In this document: one piece after another, positions 32,056 through 48,556 of the stretch
Position numbering within the stretch: position 1 is the stretch's first letter
Layout: each line of letters opens with the position of its first letter
Assembly: GCA_028023455.1 (NCBI GenBank)
Contig: JAQFVV010000031.1
Coordinates: 9,908,093 to 9,972,092 of the forward strand
Length of the DNA: 64,000 nt
From: Epiperipatus broadwayi
Lineage: Eukaryota; Onychophora; Udeonychophora; Euonychophora; Peripatidae
Direction: 5' to 3'
The notes under the pieces: model-generated
The model's database searches: none
Seen by the model: only the letters and a program-made list of their open reading frames with translations
What the model was told of the DNA's origin: nothing
Translations under genes and position numbers: made by a program

Positions 32056-34066
32056 TACATTTAATCTCAAATATTGATGTATTTAGAAGTAGATGAAGAA
32101 AAAATAAACGATGAATTTTTAATTGAATTTTAAAATTTATATTTGAGTTAAATATATATTATTTTTATTTTAAAATTCAAATAAAGATTGGAACATCTGT
32201 CTTTTAATCTATACTAGAAAAGATAAAAAAAAAAACCTTTCATATTTATGTGCTGTGAGCATTAATTGATATTAAATTTTGGGTAAAACATGGCATCTGT
32301 TTTAATATCTGAGGATGTCTAAGTACATATCAGAACTTCTGCAAGTAATTAATCCTTAGCTAATGCAACTTATTCATATTTTTTTTTGGTAATTGAGTAT
32401 CTAGCTATTATTCCGTAATAGAGAGAGAAAATATAACCAGCATTCCTCATATATGTATGGGAGATGGTACTCTGGACCAACTGATGAGTACTGGTGTAGC
32501 ATGAGATATGCATATTGGTGATTATTTATATTTTCTGCATGTGGGTGTTCATGTGCATCAGTAGTATGAAATAGTGTGGATAGTAAAGGGGCTTGAAAGT
32601 TTGAGTTCAAATCCCCTATATTTACAGTTATACTTTGTAAGTTTTTTTTTGGACTGTGGTATCATGAATATTTTATTTTTTTAATTATAAATATGTACAC
32701 AAACGTAGCATTATATGATTAACATGTATATTTTAGTGTTTGTATAGATATGATTTTACTGAGCAAGAAATAATTTATTGTGATAAAATTGTAAGGAAAG
32801 GAAAACAGCATAAATAGATAACAGATAACAATCAAATTAACACACCTTAAAAAAGAAAATCCCAACACACTAAACTCCATGTTTGCTTTGTGTTATCTCA
32901 AAATCTGCTACTGAGTGATCTTTCATATCCTGAAGCAGACATTCAAAAATATATCTATGTTATTTATCAGTCAAAAAAATAGGTGTGGTATCTGTATAAA
33001 TTTCAACTTTGCTAATGATTCCACACGAAAAGATAACATATTGTGAATGCCCAGGTAAAAAATTAATAATCTTGAGTTTTGTATCTACATAGCAAGAAAA
33101 TATGTGTTAACATCAGATTTAACATAATATATAATTGTTTACTTTATAACAATTTTTCTCTCTTGAAGTTAAAATATTTATACTTATTTATAAATTATTA
33201 AAAACCAGTGAACACTTAGATAATCCCAATATCAATAACAATCGCCAATTTCAAACTGTTGTCATGGCAATATGAATGTATATTAAAGATAATTATTGAA
33301 AATAATTTAGACATGCTTATAAATAACAGAGTTAATTTACCTTTTTTATTGCTAAATATAAAAAATACTCTGTATATAATTATTTAATTTAATAAATAAG
33401 CAGAATAAATAATTTGTAATTTGGATGAGTGTATGTTGTTCATTTATCAGAAATGACGATTAATTTTTTAATCTTGAGTTTTTGATTTCATCAATATAAC
33501 AGGATTATAAGACCTATTCTGTATATCTTTCAGTGATAAGAGTAAATGCACGATTGTAAAATTCATGTTCATTTTGGATAGTTGTGTGTGAAGCAGAAGC
33601 TAATTATGATTACCTAAAAGTATTTTATAATAAGATTTATTATGATTTTTCAAGAAAGATACCCCATTTACATTAAACAAGTTACCTCAAAAATACATTA
33701 ATCAAAGGAAAAGTTAATTTTTACCATTGGAAAATATGGCTGAAGATAGAAACAGTATTACAAAAACTAAACTTACACAAGAAATTGAAAATTTTAGCAT
33801 GCCAACTAGATCAAAATAAAATAAGAAAATCACAAAATGTTAAATAAATAGACTATTAGATCAGAATATTATAACATTAAAATATTTATGGTTTACAGAG
33901 TTGTTAATGTAAGTCAATGCAATGCTTGTCTGCAACCTTTAGTTCTTGTCTTTTTATTTTATTTTTTCTGAAGAGTTGATATGTTCATAAACATTTACTA
34001 GTGGATGTAGATAGAGCGTACTCTACATTTAGCCTCAAATATTGATATACTTAGATAAAGAAAAGA
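32052..34066 (+). repeat. diverged 1.7-kb duplicated segment, copy 2, with flanking direct repeats
   Basis: Collinear with 11570-13225 from about 32200 to 34010. It is longer because an S repeat sits at 32445-32632 and about 95 extra bases at 33190-33290. It is bracketed by direct repeats: ctacatttaatctcaaatat at 32052 and ctacatttagcctcaaatat at 34022, continuing for about 45 bp with changes. No coding potential. Confidence 0.75.
32445..32632 (+). repeat. S repeat inserted in the duplicated segment
   Basis: actctggaccaactgatgag, tgtagcatgagatatgcata and gagttcaaatccc (box B-like) identify it. The equivalent place in copy 1 (about 11778) is empty: gcattcctc is followed directly by unrelated DNA leading to the shared ggacwgtggtat sequence. 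So it inserted after the duplication, or was lost from copy 1. Confidence 0.7.
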
Positions 34067-34389
34067 GATTGAAACTTGTGTAAAATAGATTAAGTAATAA
34101 AAATTTTTGTAAATTAAATAAAGTTTTTTTTTTAAAAGATAAAATAAAAATTGATGCAGGAAATCGCCGATTTTATTAATTAAATAGATAAAGTACATAT
34201 GAAGAAAAGTATTGAATTAGTCCTGAATTTTTCATATTTTGATAAGACTTGGTTAAAAAAAGTTAGGTAAAGGATTAATAAATATCACACTAATTAACAA
34301 TAATAATTAAAGCAGTAAACTAATTGAATAATGTAATTATGAGGATATATATATAAACATTACAAGCATAAAGCTAAACTAGTCAATAT
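34067..34389. other. AT-rich stretch, nothing recognised
   Basis: No gene or repeat recognised. Confidence 0.5.
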
Positions 34390-34622
34390 AAAATCAAAAC
34401 TACCCCAAATCCAAAATTAAACCAGACCAGCATAAAAATAATATTAAAACACAACCTAAGGTTTCATATATTGTGTAGTTTTTGGTTTAATATATTGTGT
34501 AGTTTTTGGTAGTTCTTTACACTTGAGAAGTCTGCTTGTAGCAGTGAAGCCTTAGGTTGTGTTTTAATATTATTTTTATGCTGGTCTGGTTTAATTTTGT
34601 ATTTGGGATAGTTTTGATTTGA
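34390..34622 (+). mobile_element. PLE tail with inverted partner
   Basis: 34462-34622 matches the PLE tail at 1886-2030. Its last 70 bp (34550-34619) are the reverse complement of 34390-34461, so the tail forms a large fold-back with about 90 bp between arms. The hammerhead-like region (34519-34562) reads cacttgagaagtctgcttg, then gcagtgaagcc, with GAAG instead of GAAA. A short tandem duplication of ttgtgtagtttttgg lies at 34474-34508. Confidence 0.7.
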
Positions 34623-34639
34623 TATATATATTTTACAAG

Positions 34640-35976
34640 ATTTACTTGGATTTGGAAAATATTCTGTAACGTCATCATTTGATTTTGTTGAAAAAATTAA
34701 AGATTTAAGTTTGGACTGTGATGAGGTTTTAGTGTCATTGGATGTTTCTGAGATGTATGGATCTATTGATAGACTTGATTCAATTAAGATAATTCATCAA
34801 GCTTTATTGGAAAAGAAAGTGGATAATCAATTAATATATTTTCTGATGAAGGCTTTAAATTTTATTGAACAAAATATTGTTGCATCCTTTAATGGTAAAT
34901 TTTATAAGATGAGTAAAGGCTGGCCAATGGGATTACCAATGGTGGCACAGTTATGCAGTTTTGTTTTGTCATATTATGAAGAGAAAATTTTAAACAAATT
35001 TATATTTATGGGAAATATTAAGATATATACAAGATATGTGGATGATGTTTTTGTATGTGCTTCTTCAGAAATGATTGATAAAATTTTTGATGAATATAAT
35101 AAATTAAAAGGTCTTATCTGGACTATGGAGAAAGAATATAATAACAGTATTAAATATTTAGATTTGATAATTTCAAGGAACAATAATATGATTGACTATA
35201 AATTGTTTATTAAACCTATTGAAACTAGAGGGTATATTCCCTATTTATCTAACGTGCCACATAATTATAAGATGGCTGGTTTTAGGTCTTTTTTGTATAG
35301 AAATAATATTTTGTGTAAATATGCATGTGATAAAAAGAAAAATATTGAAAATTATGTAAGTGAATTATTAAGTGTAGGTTATAATATAAAAGAAATTTAT
35401 CAAGTGGTTTGTCAATTTAGTAAGAAAATTAATAGAAATACTGGTGATGAAGAAATTAAGAGTAAGAAGTGGATTTCTTTGCCTTTTTATAATAATAATC
35501 AAGTAAAATTTATGAAAAAAGTTTATAATGGTATATATGTTTCTTTTTATGGATCAGGTAATTTAAATAGAATGGTTAATAATTCAAAAGATAAGTTAGA
35601 AAAAAATAACGTGAGTAATATAATTTATAGAAATTTTTGTGGGTGTAACTTATCATATATAGGGGAATCTAGATGTAATATAGAGAAAAGAATTAAAGAA
35701 CATAAATTGTTATATAAAAGAGTTTTGAAAAATGTACAGATATGTAATGATAATAGTAATGAAGTCAAGTTATATACTGAATCTGTTTTTTATGATCATG
35801 ATAGAAATTGTAATTTTAAGTTTAATTTTGATATAAATAAAATAAAAATTTTAGGACAATAGAGAGATAATGAAAAAAGAAAAATTAAAGAGGCAGTTTT
35901 TATTAGTAGGTATAAAAATGCGATAATAAACAGACAGTCAGCAAATGTTAGGATTAATGAATTGTGGGATATTTAA
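34640..35976 (+). pseudogene. Penelope-like element, RT and GIY-YIG endonuclease, 5'-truncated
   Basis: RT blocks: EVLVSLDVSEMYGSI (first catalytic Asp), MSKGWPMGLPMVAQLCSF (the PMGSPLS-type block) and YTRYVDDVFVC with YVDD at 35035-35046. The GIY-YIG domain follows from about 35620: NIIYRNFCGCNLSYIGESRC then NIEKRIKEHK, and, past an in-frame TAG at 35860-35862, EKRKIKEAVFISRYKNAII with the conserved Glu, ending at 35976. An open frame upstream of 34711 (FGKYSVTSSFDFVEK) shows that the TTG there is not the start. The N-terminal half of RT is absent; full PLE proteins are roughly twice this length. It lies directly behind the tail of another copy, the partial-tandem layout known for PLEs. Confidence 0.85.
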
Positions 35977-37019
35977 ATCGACGTGTTTCCGGTTGGTAAT
36001 AGATGATTCCATTTTGAAAGTTGAGTTGAAAATGATTATGAATATAGTCGAAAATATTTCTTTATGAGTTTTTATTGAGTTTTTATTTATATTGTATTAT
36101 AAATTGTTTACCATTGTTTGGAATATATTTAAGTTTTGTTATATATATATATATTGAAAAAGTAAGGTCTGCTTTGCAGATCTTCGTTTCACCTTTTCTC
36201 ACCTATTTCCTACCCTCATACCTTAGTTTGAACCACAATCTATCATAGTGTGTCTGCAATACGCTTATATACCGAAAATCCTGCCTAATTTTAAATCACG
36301 AGAACAATGCTCGTATTATATATAAGTATAATTCATGCCCAAATAAATAAAATATTATAGATTATGTATATGTTCACATAATTTAGATTTATTTAAAAGT
36401 AGGTTATATAGGTCATAATTGTGCACACACTGATATGCATTTTAAAACTTATATTAATATTATAAATTGTTAATTCAGATTATTTTGTTTGAATCTATTT
36501 ACAAAAAACATTATAGTTGTAATATATTTTTGATTTAAAATAAAATTCATGTTCGTTTAGTAAATAGATTCAAATATTGCAATTTAAAAAGTAAAATAAT
36601 TTTCTTTTGAATTTAATTATTTAATTATTATCTAAGAAAACAGCAGATGTCCACTTAAGGTTTTCTTTTAATTAATAAAAGTTATTTTAATTAAATCTAG
36701 TTTGTAATTCGAATGTTGACAAGGAAATTAACAATAAAAATTAATTAAAATTTTGTTGAATTCCTTTAGACATTCAGATAGATTTAATTACAGCTGATAA
36801 GTCCGATATATTTTTGTAATGCTCCAGGGCAGTTCTGTTGTTTCAATTCCACTATAAAAATGAGGGTTTTCTTTTGTTCTCCATTCTGGTTATTTGCTGA
36901 TGAAATGTTTCTAACCAAAATTATTCTGGTGTTGCTAATGAAATGATTCGAGTGATATTCTAGTAAAATATTCTTCAAAATATATTTTCCTGAGATTTTA
37001 GCTATGTGCCTGCGAACTT
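35977..37019. other. 3' flank of PLE and AT-rich DNA
   Basis: No tail like that at 1886-2030 follows this PLE. A small hairpin gtctgctttgcagat at 36166-36182 precedes ttcgtttcacc. No gene seen. Confidence 0.5.
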
Positions 37020-38130
37020 ATATTTGAAGCCGAGTTTTTCATCTCCAAATTAATTCACCATGTTTACCACACAAATTGCTAACCTTGACATGTCAGAGTA
37101 GAGCTGGCACGAAGGCTATTTTCCCTCAGGAATGGCTGGCTGCTGCTCTAGTCCATCGGAAGCTATCATGTAAGGAACCCCAGAACTGCTGCTGCTGCCA
37201 AAAATATGAACAATTCCAGATTTTGCTGCTGAATTGATAAAACCTGCCGAACATCAATCTACCTGCAAATGCTTCTCCAGAGGTAACCCGAGAGCTCTTG
37301 TGATTCCTAACTAACATGCTATAGCTATTTTAAATTGTTTTTCTTTTAGTTCACATAACTTCATTATGTACTTCTTTAACGTTTTCTAATATAATCAACA
37401 GTTTTGCTCTTTATCCTTGGGTTAATATTTTATATTTATAAAGCTTTCTTTTATTTTATTATGATAATGTGTCAGAATCATCTTTGACCGAGTGAATTAT
37501 TCCTTTTGTTGAAAGTAAGATGCCGCTATTAAGGCATATTTTAAATTTATAATAATTTCCAATTTTATTATCTTGCAAATCACTCGTTCGAGGGCGATTC
37601 TAATTTTCTTTAATATATATAATAATCACATAGTTTAAAATCTACATGTTATTGATTTTAACCTAATATGAGAGTATGTGCGAGGTCAATGATTTAAATG
37701 TGTCCCCAAATGCATGATTGTGTAAATAAACCTATGCTTTCTTTTCAAACCCACAAGCATGCATTTTCCTATTTTAAATACTGTGTTCTACTTTAATAAC
37801 AAAGTTCATCATTGATGTCGAGAATGTGCAGACCCTTTTAAATAAATTTCTGGGAATTTGATTGGGCATTTCTCTAAATCCAAGTAAACCCATTTTGTAT
37901 GTTTTATATACCTTAGTCTAGTATTGCTGGTAAATGAATTGGTTGTTGAGACCGCTTTGTTTCTTTCCAAGGATTTTAAATGGCCATGTTCACTCTCTTT
38001 TTGTTTCCTGCATTTCCCAGGTAGAGTGTACTCAAATGTCACACCTGGGAATTAGATGCAGTCTCACCCAGTCGCTAAGTTTCGGCAGTTCGTGACAACA
38101 CTTTCCTACAGGTTAGTGGTGAGCTGCCCT
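37020..38130. other. relatively GC-richer stretch of unknown nature
   Basis: 37080-37320 and 37960-38130 stand out from the surrounding AT-rich DNA. Reading frames there (for example minus-strand 37126-37317 and 37809-38042) do not resemble known proteins. It could be unique non-coding DNA, old host exon sequence or an unrecognised element. Confidence 0.3.
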
Positions 38131-42520
<4,390 letters not shown>

Positions 42521-42836
42521 AATATAAAGAACTGAATGTTTTTAGAAAAAGTTTAAACTTTATTTAAACTTTCTAAATACATTCATCTGATAGTAAACAC
42601 AGATTAGTATTTAACACAATATCTTGAGTGGTATTATTCTTCTCTCTTCTTCAGGTCTTGCTGACCTGCTAGTATTGTCACTGGTCAGACTAGCAACACC
42701 TGAAGAAAAGAGGATAACACTATCACTTGAAACATTGTGTTAAATACTAACCTGTTTGCTATTATTAACAGTTCAATGTATTTAAAAAGTTTGAATAAAA
42801 TTTAAATTTTTCTAAAGACATTCATTTTTAATATTA
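42521..42836. mobile_element. fold-back element (family F), copy 1
   Basis: Left arm 42521-42666 and right arm 42683-42836 are diverged reverse complements around a 16-bp spacer. Arm landmarks are tttagaaaaagtttaaa, tagtatttaacacaatat, cttcttcaggt and gctgacc. A related copy lies at 44724-45033. No gene inside. Confidence 0.75.
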
Positions 42837-42997
42837 GATGATGGAAATCGCCCAACTAATAATTAATACCAAAATACTATCGTCACAAACCTTGGAAAAT
42901 ATTTAATTTTAAAAATATTTATTTACACAAAGTCATTTTGAAATATGAATTTTTTTCTACAGTGTAAGCTTTTTATACCTGCACTTATATATGTAAT

Positions 42998-43395
42998 ATA
43001 TAGGTGGTTTGAACTCAGACTTTCAAATGATCCTCAACCATCCATGCTATCTCATATCACTGATACATTTGATTACAAACATGTCAAAAAAATAAATAAT
43101 CACCAATATACATATTTCATGCTAAACCAGCACTCATTAGTTGGTCTATATATATATATATATATATATATAATCAAAGCTCAGCTTATATTAAGATAGC
43201 CAATCTTCATACTTTAATGGACAGGCTCCAAAACACTTCTCTCCAGCAACTCTTCTGCTGTTCATTTCATTGAAAATCTGATGGAATGCTCAAAGCTCAC
43301 CTTAGTGCCAATCATCTCATCCTACCAATGTTGACCACAAGTCACTCTGACCCCTCATGTACAGGACAATCCATTTGCATACAAAGTCATTTCAT
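42998..43395 (-). repeat. composite S repeat, minus strand
   Basis: Begins (plus strand) with ggtttgaactcagactttca, the complement of a tRNA-like end, then cagcactcattagttgg, a TA tract, ctcagcttatattaagatag, and ctgacccctcatgtacagg at its far end. The order mirrors 30592-31012. Confidence 0.65.
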
Positions 43396-43684
43396 AGTCT
43401 GTGGATTAAATTAAAGTTATTTACTTCTGCTTACTCTTGTTTATTGGTGCCATTTATTCACAAAGTTAAGATTTTATTTTTTATGTCATCAATGAAATCT
43501 GTAAAAATTAAAAAGTTAAAGTAGAAAATAATACATAAATTTAAAAAAAATTAAACCAAGAAAAGAAAATCTAAAAAGCAAAAGACAATCAACGTCTTGA
43601 CTTAAAGCATCATTTAAAAAATTAAAAAAATAAATTTATGTAGTTTATAAAACATATTTCAATATATATATATAATGATTTTTT
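43396..43684. other. AT-rich stretch, nothing recognised
   Basis: No gene or repeat recognised. Confidence 0.5.
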
Positions 43685-43992
43685 TAAAAAAAGAGAGACT
43701 TTGATGATAAAACTTCTTGAATATGAGGCTATCAATCTTATGAAGATATCTTTGGATATTAAAGGATGGTGGTGTTTGAAATGAATTATGGGAAGATTTG
43801 TTTGTTTGTATATATGTGCTTGTTCCTTTAGTTTGATTTTTACTTGCGAAGGTCAATTTGTAGTAGATGAAATCATGGTCATGTAAGGATTTTGGTAAAA
43901 ATTTTGGATTTTATCTACTATTGTATAGTTTTATGTTTTTGCATTTGATTTTTTACTAGTATAGTGTTAGGCAGTTTTGGTTTTATATATAT
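43685..43992 (+). pseudogene. PLE 3' fragment and tail (third copy)
   Basis: The plus strand reads KLLEYEAINLMKISLDIKG, which parallels KIYYSEAINLFTSYFNIKG at the end of the 1586-1885 GIY-YIG fragment; a stop then follows. The tail shares tttgtagtagatgaaat (compare cttgtagcagtgaaac) and ends ggcagttttggtttta before a TA tract, like the other PLE tails. More diverged than the other two, so an older copy or subfamily. Confidence 0.55.
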
Positions 43993-44723
43993 AAGCAATA
44001 TATAATAAACTAATGATTATTATAATTTTCAACTTTATGATTAGGAGAACAAATTCAAAAATTTACATAGCCAAAAAAGCCATAAAACCAAGGCTTTACT
44101 TTAATTCTAATTAACTTGTATTTTCATTTATCATTTTTTATTAAAATTAAAGTATCTCATATTGTTTTTTTAAATAAAAAGTATTAAATTATTTATTTGA
44201 AAAGTCAATTTGCTTATCTATAAAAATGAGAGAGAGTGGGAAATTGTTTTCTTAAATAAATCATTTTTGAAACTATATATATAATTTTAATTAGAGTTTA
44301 TTTTACAAATTTGAGTTTTTATCATGTTTATGTTTTAAAATTTTAAGACAAAACAACAGTAATACAATTAAAAAAGAAAAATAAAGTTTGCTGCAATTTT
44401 AATACCAGACAGCATAAAAAAGTTTTACCTGGAATTTTGAAATATCAGAGTTTAGCATTATTTATCTATTAAAACAAATTAAAAATTAAATTATTTTTTA
44501 GTTATAAACTACAATAATTAATAATTTTATATGTTTTGAAAGGCTTAAGATATAAAAATAACTATATAAAAGTATTTACATGACAAGTGCTTGATTATAA
44601 GTAAAAACTAAGAATTTATATTAAGTATTTTATATTGTTAGTCATTCTATGTTGTATTATTTTAATTATCTAGTTAAGTTATTAAATATTTCTATAAAAG
44701 TATAATTTTCATTTATAATTATT
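43993..44723. other. AT-rich stretch, nothing recognised
   Basis: No gene or repeat recognised. Confidence 0.5.
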
Positions 44724-45033
44724 AAAAACATTTAACTGTTAATAATAATATATAGTTTAGTATAAAACACAGTGTTTCAAGTACTTTTTTTCTCTTCTTC
44801 AGGTGTTCCTGACCTGATCAAACGACAGACTAGCAGGAGGATTAAATTGGTGACTTTTGACTCAATTAGTTGATAGAAATACACTATGAAGGAAACTGCA
44901 AGATATAATGCCCCTTGCTCAGGCTAGCAAAATCTAAATAAAAGAAAAATACTAATTAAAATGCTATGTTCTATACTAAAACTGTGTATTATTATTAAGA
45001 GTTAAATATATTGAGAAAAATATAAAGTTTTAA
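44724..45033. mobile_element. fold-back element (family F), copy 2
   Basis: Left arm has acagtgtttcaagtac, tctcttcttcaggtgttcc and gacctg; right arm has gctcaggctagcaaaat and actgtgtattattattaaga, the approximate complement. The middle 44820-44930 is longer than in copy 1 and not palindromic. Confidence 0.65.
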
Positions 45034-45439
45034 TTTTTCTAGAATCATTTAAAAATTCCAATAATTAAAGAAAATAATTAACCATATATGTACAAGTAAA
45101 ATTGCCATCATGATATACTGTTAGTTTGTAATTCTGTCTATTTAAAATAATTATTTGTTTGCATATGGAACTAAACTTAGAAAGGTTTTTATAAAATAAA
45201 TTTTATTTAATGACTTAATATGGAGTTAGTTGAAGCTAATTATGTAGCTCTAAATTGATAAAATTTTACAGTAATTAACAATTATTATTATTTAAATATA
45301 GTGCTCTGTTGCCTAGTTACTTAATCTCTTATGAGATACATTACTTCTACAGCCAATGCTGTGGTCTTGAAGAAGCATTGAATTGTCATTAGTATTATCT
45401 CAAGATTTTAAAATATTCATATAAAACTACTTTACATTT
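45034..45439. other. AT-rich stretch, nothing recognised
   Basis: No gene or repeat recognised. Confidence 0.5.
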
Positions 45440-45990
45440 AGTGTAGTTTTTTGACAATAGGTGGAGTCTGTAATAAGAGTAAAAAGAGTTTAAATATATA
45501 TAGAAGTAAACAAAATATTAAGTGCGAGTTAATATATGATAATAGTAAGGAAAGTATTTTATTGTTTAAGGCTTGAATGGGATCTTTAGCAACAAGAGAA
45601 TATACAAGTAGATGGAAAAATAAGGGTGATTTAGTCTGTACATTGTTAAGGAAGGAATAGAAAATATTAGGCATCTGCTAATTGAATGTAAATGCTTGAA
45701 AACAGAAAGGGTACATATAATGAAGTTATGGCAGAATAAATATGAAAAAAGTGATTATACAGAAAGTGGATTATTGGTTTTTATGCTGGGTTTGGGAAAA
45801 GATAAGGGGAATTTGATATAAAGGCCATAGAGTTGACAAAGATTATGTTGTGGAAATGGGATAGAGCAGAATATGGGAAAATTTAGAGTGGGTAATGGAA
45901 GGTAAAGTGGCTAACAGGTTTCTCTGGGCATAATTGGTGAGAGATTATTGACTTCGTTTAAGGAGAAGCTACTGTACATCACATCACATA
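45440..45990 (+). pseudogene. LINE 3' fragment (family E) with zinc-finger-like C-terminus
   Basis: After a frameshift the plus strand reads GIENIRHLLIECKCLKTERV and then YTESGLLVFMLGLGKDKG. The fragment at 58728-59100 (minus strand) has the fuller form KLCKEGIENIRHLLKECKCL. C..C..H..C arrangements like this close the RT proteins of many LINEs. Upstream, SLNIYRSKQNI-like sequence is also shared with the other fragment. Only the C-terminus and 3' UTR remain. Confidence 0.6.
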
Positions 45991-46787
45991 TTTGAGTGAT
46001 CTAAATAGAAATTCAGGAAGAGAGAGACATTTACAATTCATGCTATTATTGTCTAATTAGTTTCAAATAATCTAAATATTAAAAATGTTTATTTTTTACT
46101 TAAAACATCTGTTATATATTTTATAAGTAAATACGATGTGTAAATATATGCAATTAGTTTATGCATAATTAGAGAAGTGAAGCATTCAATTTTTTGACAT
46201 TGCCATTATTATCTACATTTTTTATATGGATTGTTTTCATCAGTATTATTATCAAAATATTTAATATATTTTATTATCAGCAATATATTAAAAATATTTA
46301 TTATTTTTTAAATTATTTTTTTATTTGAAGATGTTTGCATATGTAAATATATGCAATAAAATATAATTTATTTTACACGTGAGTTTAAAACAATTGTTTA
46401 AAAACAAAATGCTTTTTTTTATTTCTAAATGTGTATAACAAAATCCTGTTTAAAATATATATGTATATTTTTTTTTTTCATTTCTAAATGTATATAACAA
46501 AAACTTCTTTAAAAACAAACTTTTTACGTGGTAAATTTTAAAACAAAGCACAATTGAGGTAACTAGTTAACTTAATTTCTGTATTTGTACAAAGAATTTT
46601 GGTACAGATTTTGAATGTGCTATCTGCCATTTTGAATTCTAAGGACTGTTCAAAACCATTGCTGATATATCCAAGTAACAAATGACATTGAATAATCCGT
46701 GTGGGGCCACTTTGATGAGTCAATGGTGGTTTTGGATGCTCCTTAGACTTCAAAATGACAAAGAGCACAGTCTAAATTGGCTATAAA
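45991..46787. other. AT-rich stretch, nothing recognised
   Basis: No protein-like frame or clear repeat. Confidence 0.5.
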
Positions 46788-47090
46788 ACCAAGCTTATAA
46801 CTTCTAAAATCCAAATTTTATTAGAATAATGATGGCCTGAAGTGCTGAAGTATGCAGGGAGGAAGAAGAATGTTTTTAATGATACAAAGTATCATCCAAA
46901 AATTCAGAGGTACAGCTAACCAGGCTTATAATTTCAAAATACTAAAAGCTTATTTATACCTTTTAAAATATAAATTTTATTACACATATATTCCTATAAC
47001 CACATATTGAAATAATGTAAAATTGATCAAACCAAGCTTATAATTTCAAATTATTAAAAGGTTATAACTTTTAAAATACAAATTTTATTA
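46788..47090 (+). repeat. local repeat, three imperfect copies
   Basis: agcttataa.ttc.aaat and ttttaaaatacaaattttatta occur near 46790, 46924 and 47034, spaced about 110-135 bp. The word tttcaaaatactaaaagctt at 46931 also occurs inverted near 50160-50180. Confidence 0.5.
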
Positions 47091-48466
47091 CAATGTATAC
47101 TGTGCCATTCATAGTTTGATTTAATGTTCACAATTGGATTTAGGCCTTATTTTACACACTAGAAAATGCGAATGAATCAAGCTATAAAAAAGAAGAATCT
47201 TCTGTCCATTTATGAGTTTAGATATCTCAAAAACATAGTTATATTTTCTGATTAATTGGTCTAATAATTATTACAATTTGAACTGCTGGTGGAATCAGTT
47301 TTTTTATTTATTTAGATCAGGATGCCAGAATTCTATACAAGAATTCATTGATCTGCCACATCACATTGTCAGTTCATAACTAATAAATAAATGTAAGATC
47401 GGGATTATGTTCCTTGTTATTTTAAATTTTCATATGAATTTTTCTTTTGGAATTTTCCATAGGCTTAAACAAGCATGTTGGCAAAGGTAATTTATGCATA
47501 ATAAATTCTAATAAATTAATCTTAATAATGCACAATGAAACATTGATATTAAAGATAAATATTTTATTATAACAAATTAAAATATTTAAACAATAAATTA
47601 TTAAATAAAATTAGAAAACACATACGTACTAATCCAGTTAATAATGTTGATCAAATAATTAAAATGATTAATTCATATAGTTCTTATCTTCCTAAGTTTC
47701 TTCTAGAAAGTTCCTTGAATAATAAAAGTTAATGTCTGTCTCAGTATTATAAGCTTTTAGTTAACATTAGTTTGCAAACATTTTTAGTCACAAATTAGGA
47801 TATGAATAATTTTACTGATAAGAATATATTATGATAGCATACATGTATTTCTTGAGATGAATGAACTCATGACATTTAAAGTTTAATCTCTATCAACATC
47901 TTGTATGTTCCTGGTCTGTCCTAAGACTAAACTTAAAAACTTTATTGTTCCACTTCCACATGATGACTTAATTCATCATATGAATAGTAGTAGTCCTGCA
48001 TATGAGTAGTCCAGGATAGGACATTTTTTCTATCCCAGACCCATGAAAACTGCTAGCTAAGTTAAAGACGCAAGACAAGTTACTGATTGAAGTTATTTTT
48101 TTTATACTCATGATCAGTTTTTAGATTTCTGCACATTCATTATCTTTTGCCCTCTTATCAAAATATGAGTTGATAGTCTTGTATATTTATTTTGTATTTA
48201 GTTACAAAGTCTCTTTTTATATAAATTATGTCCACTATCTTTAATTAGAGTTAAAAAGGTTTATCGGATGTAATCTTTTATGTTTGGAATTTATTTTATT
48301 TATCTGGATAAACAATTCATACGCAATTACATTCTTCCAATTTTAACTTTTATTTTTAATTAAACAGATAATATCAAACAAATTTCTTTCATTGCATGTA
48401 CATCTGGGTCTTTTTTTACATGGATTTATTTAACGCGATTTTGAAGTTATATGATTCACGTTTCTC
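47091..48466. other. AT-rich intergenic DNA
   Basis: No gene or repeat recognised. Confidence 0.5.
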
Positions 48467-48556
48467 TGGAAGTCAAACTCTGATAATGCGCTATTACTTT
48501 AACTAATAAATTCCATCATATTGAAAGTAATAGCACATTATTGGAATTCGACTTTC
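48467..48556. repeat. 90-bp inverted repeat (MITE-like)
   Basis: Arms tggaagtcaaactctgataa..gctattacttt and aaagtaatagcacattattg..ttcgactt are reverse complements with a few changes, around a ~20-bp centre. Confidence 0.6.

Noticed and set aside
36160-36200. Possible further hammerhead on the minus strand at the hairpin gtctgctttgcagat
   Set aside because: GAAAC precedes the hairpin instead of following it, and no CUGANGA core or closing helix is seen, so the element order is wrong.
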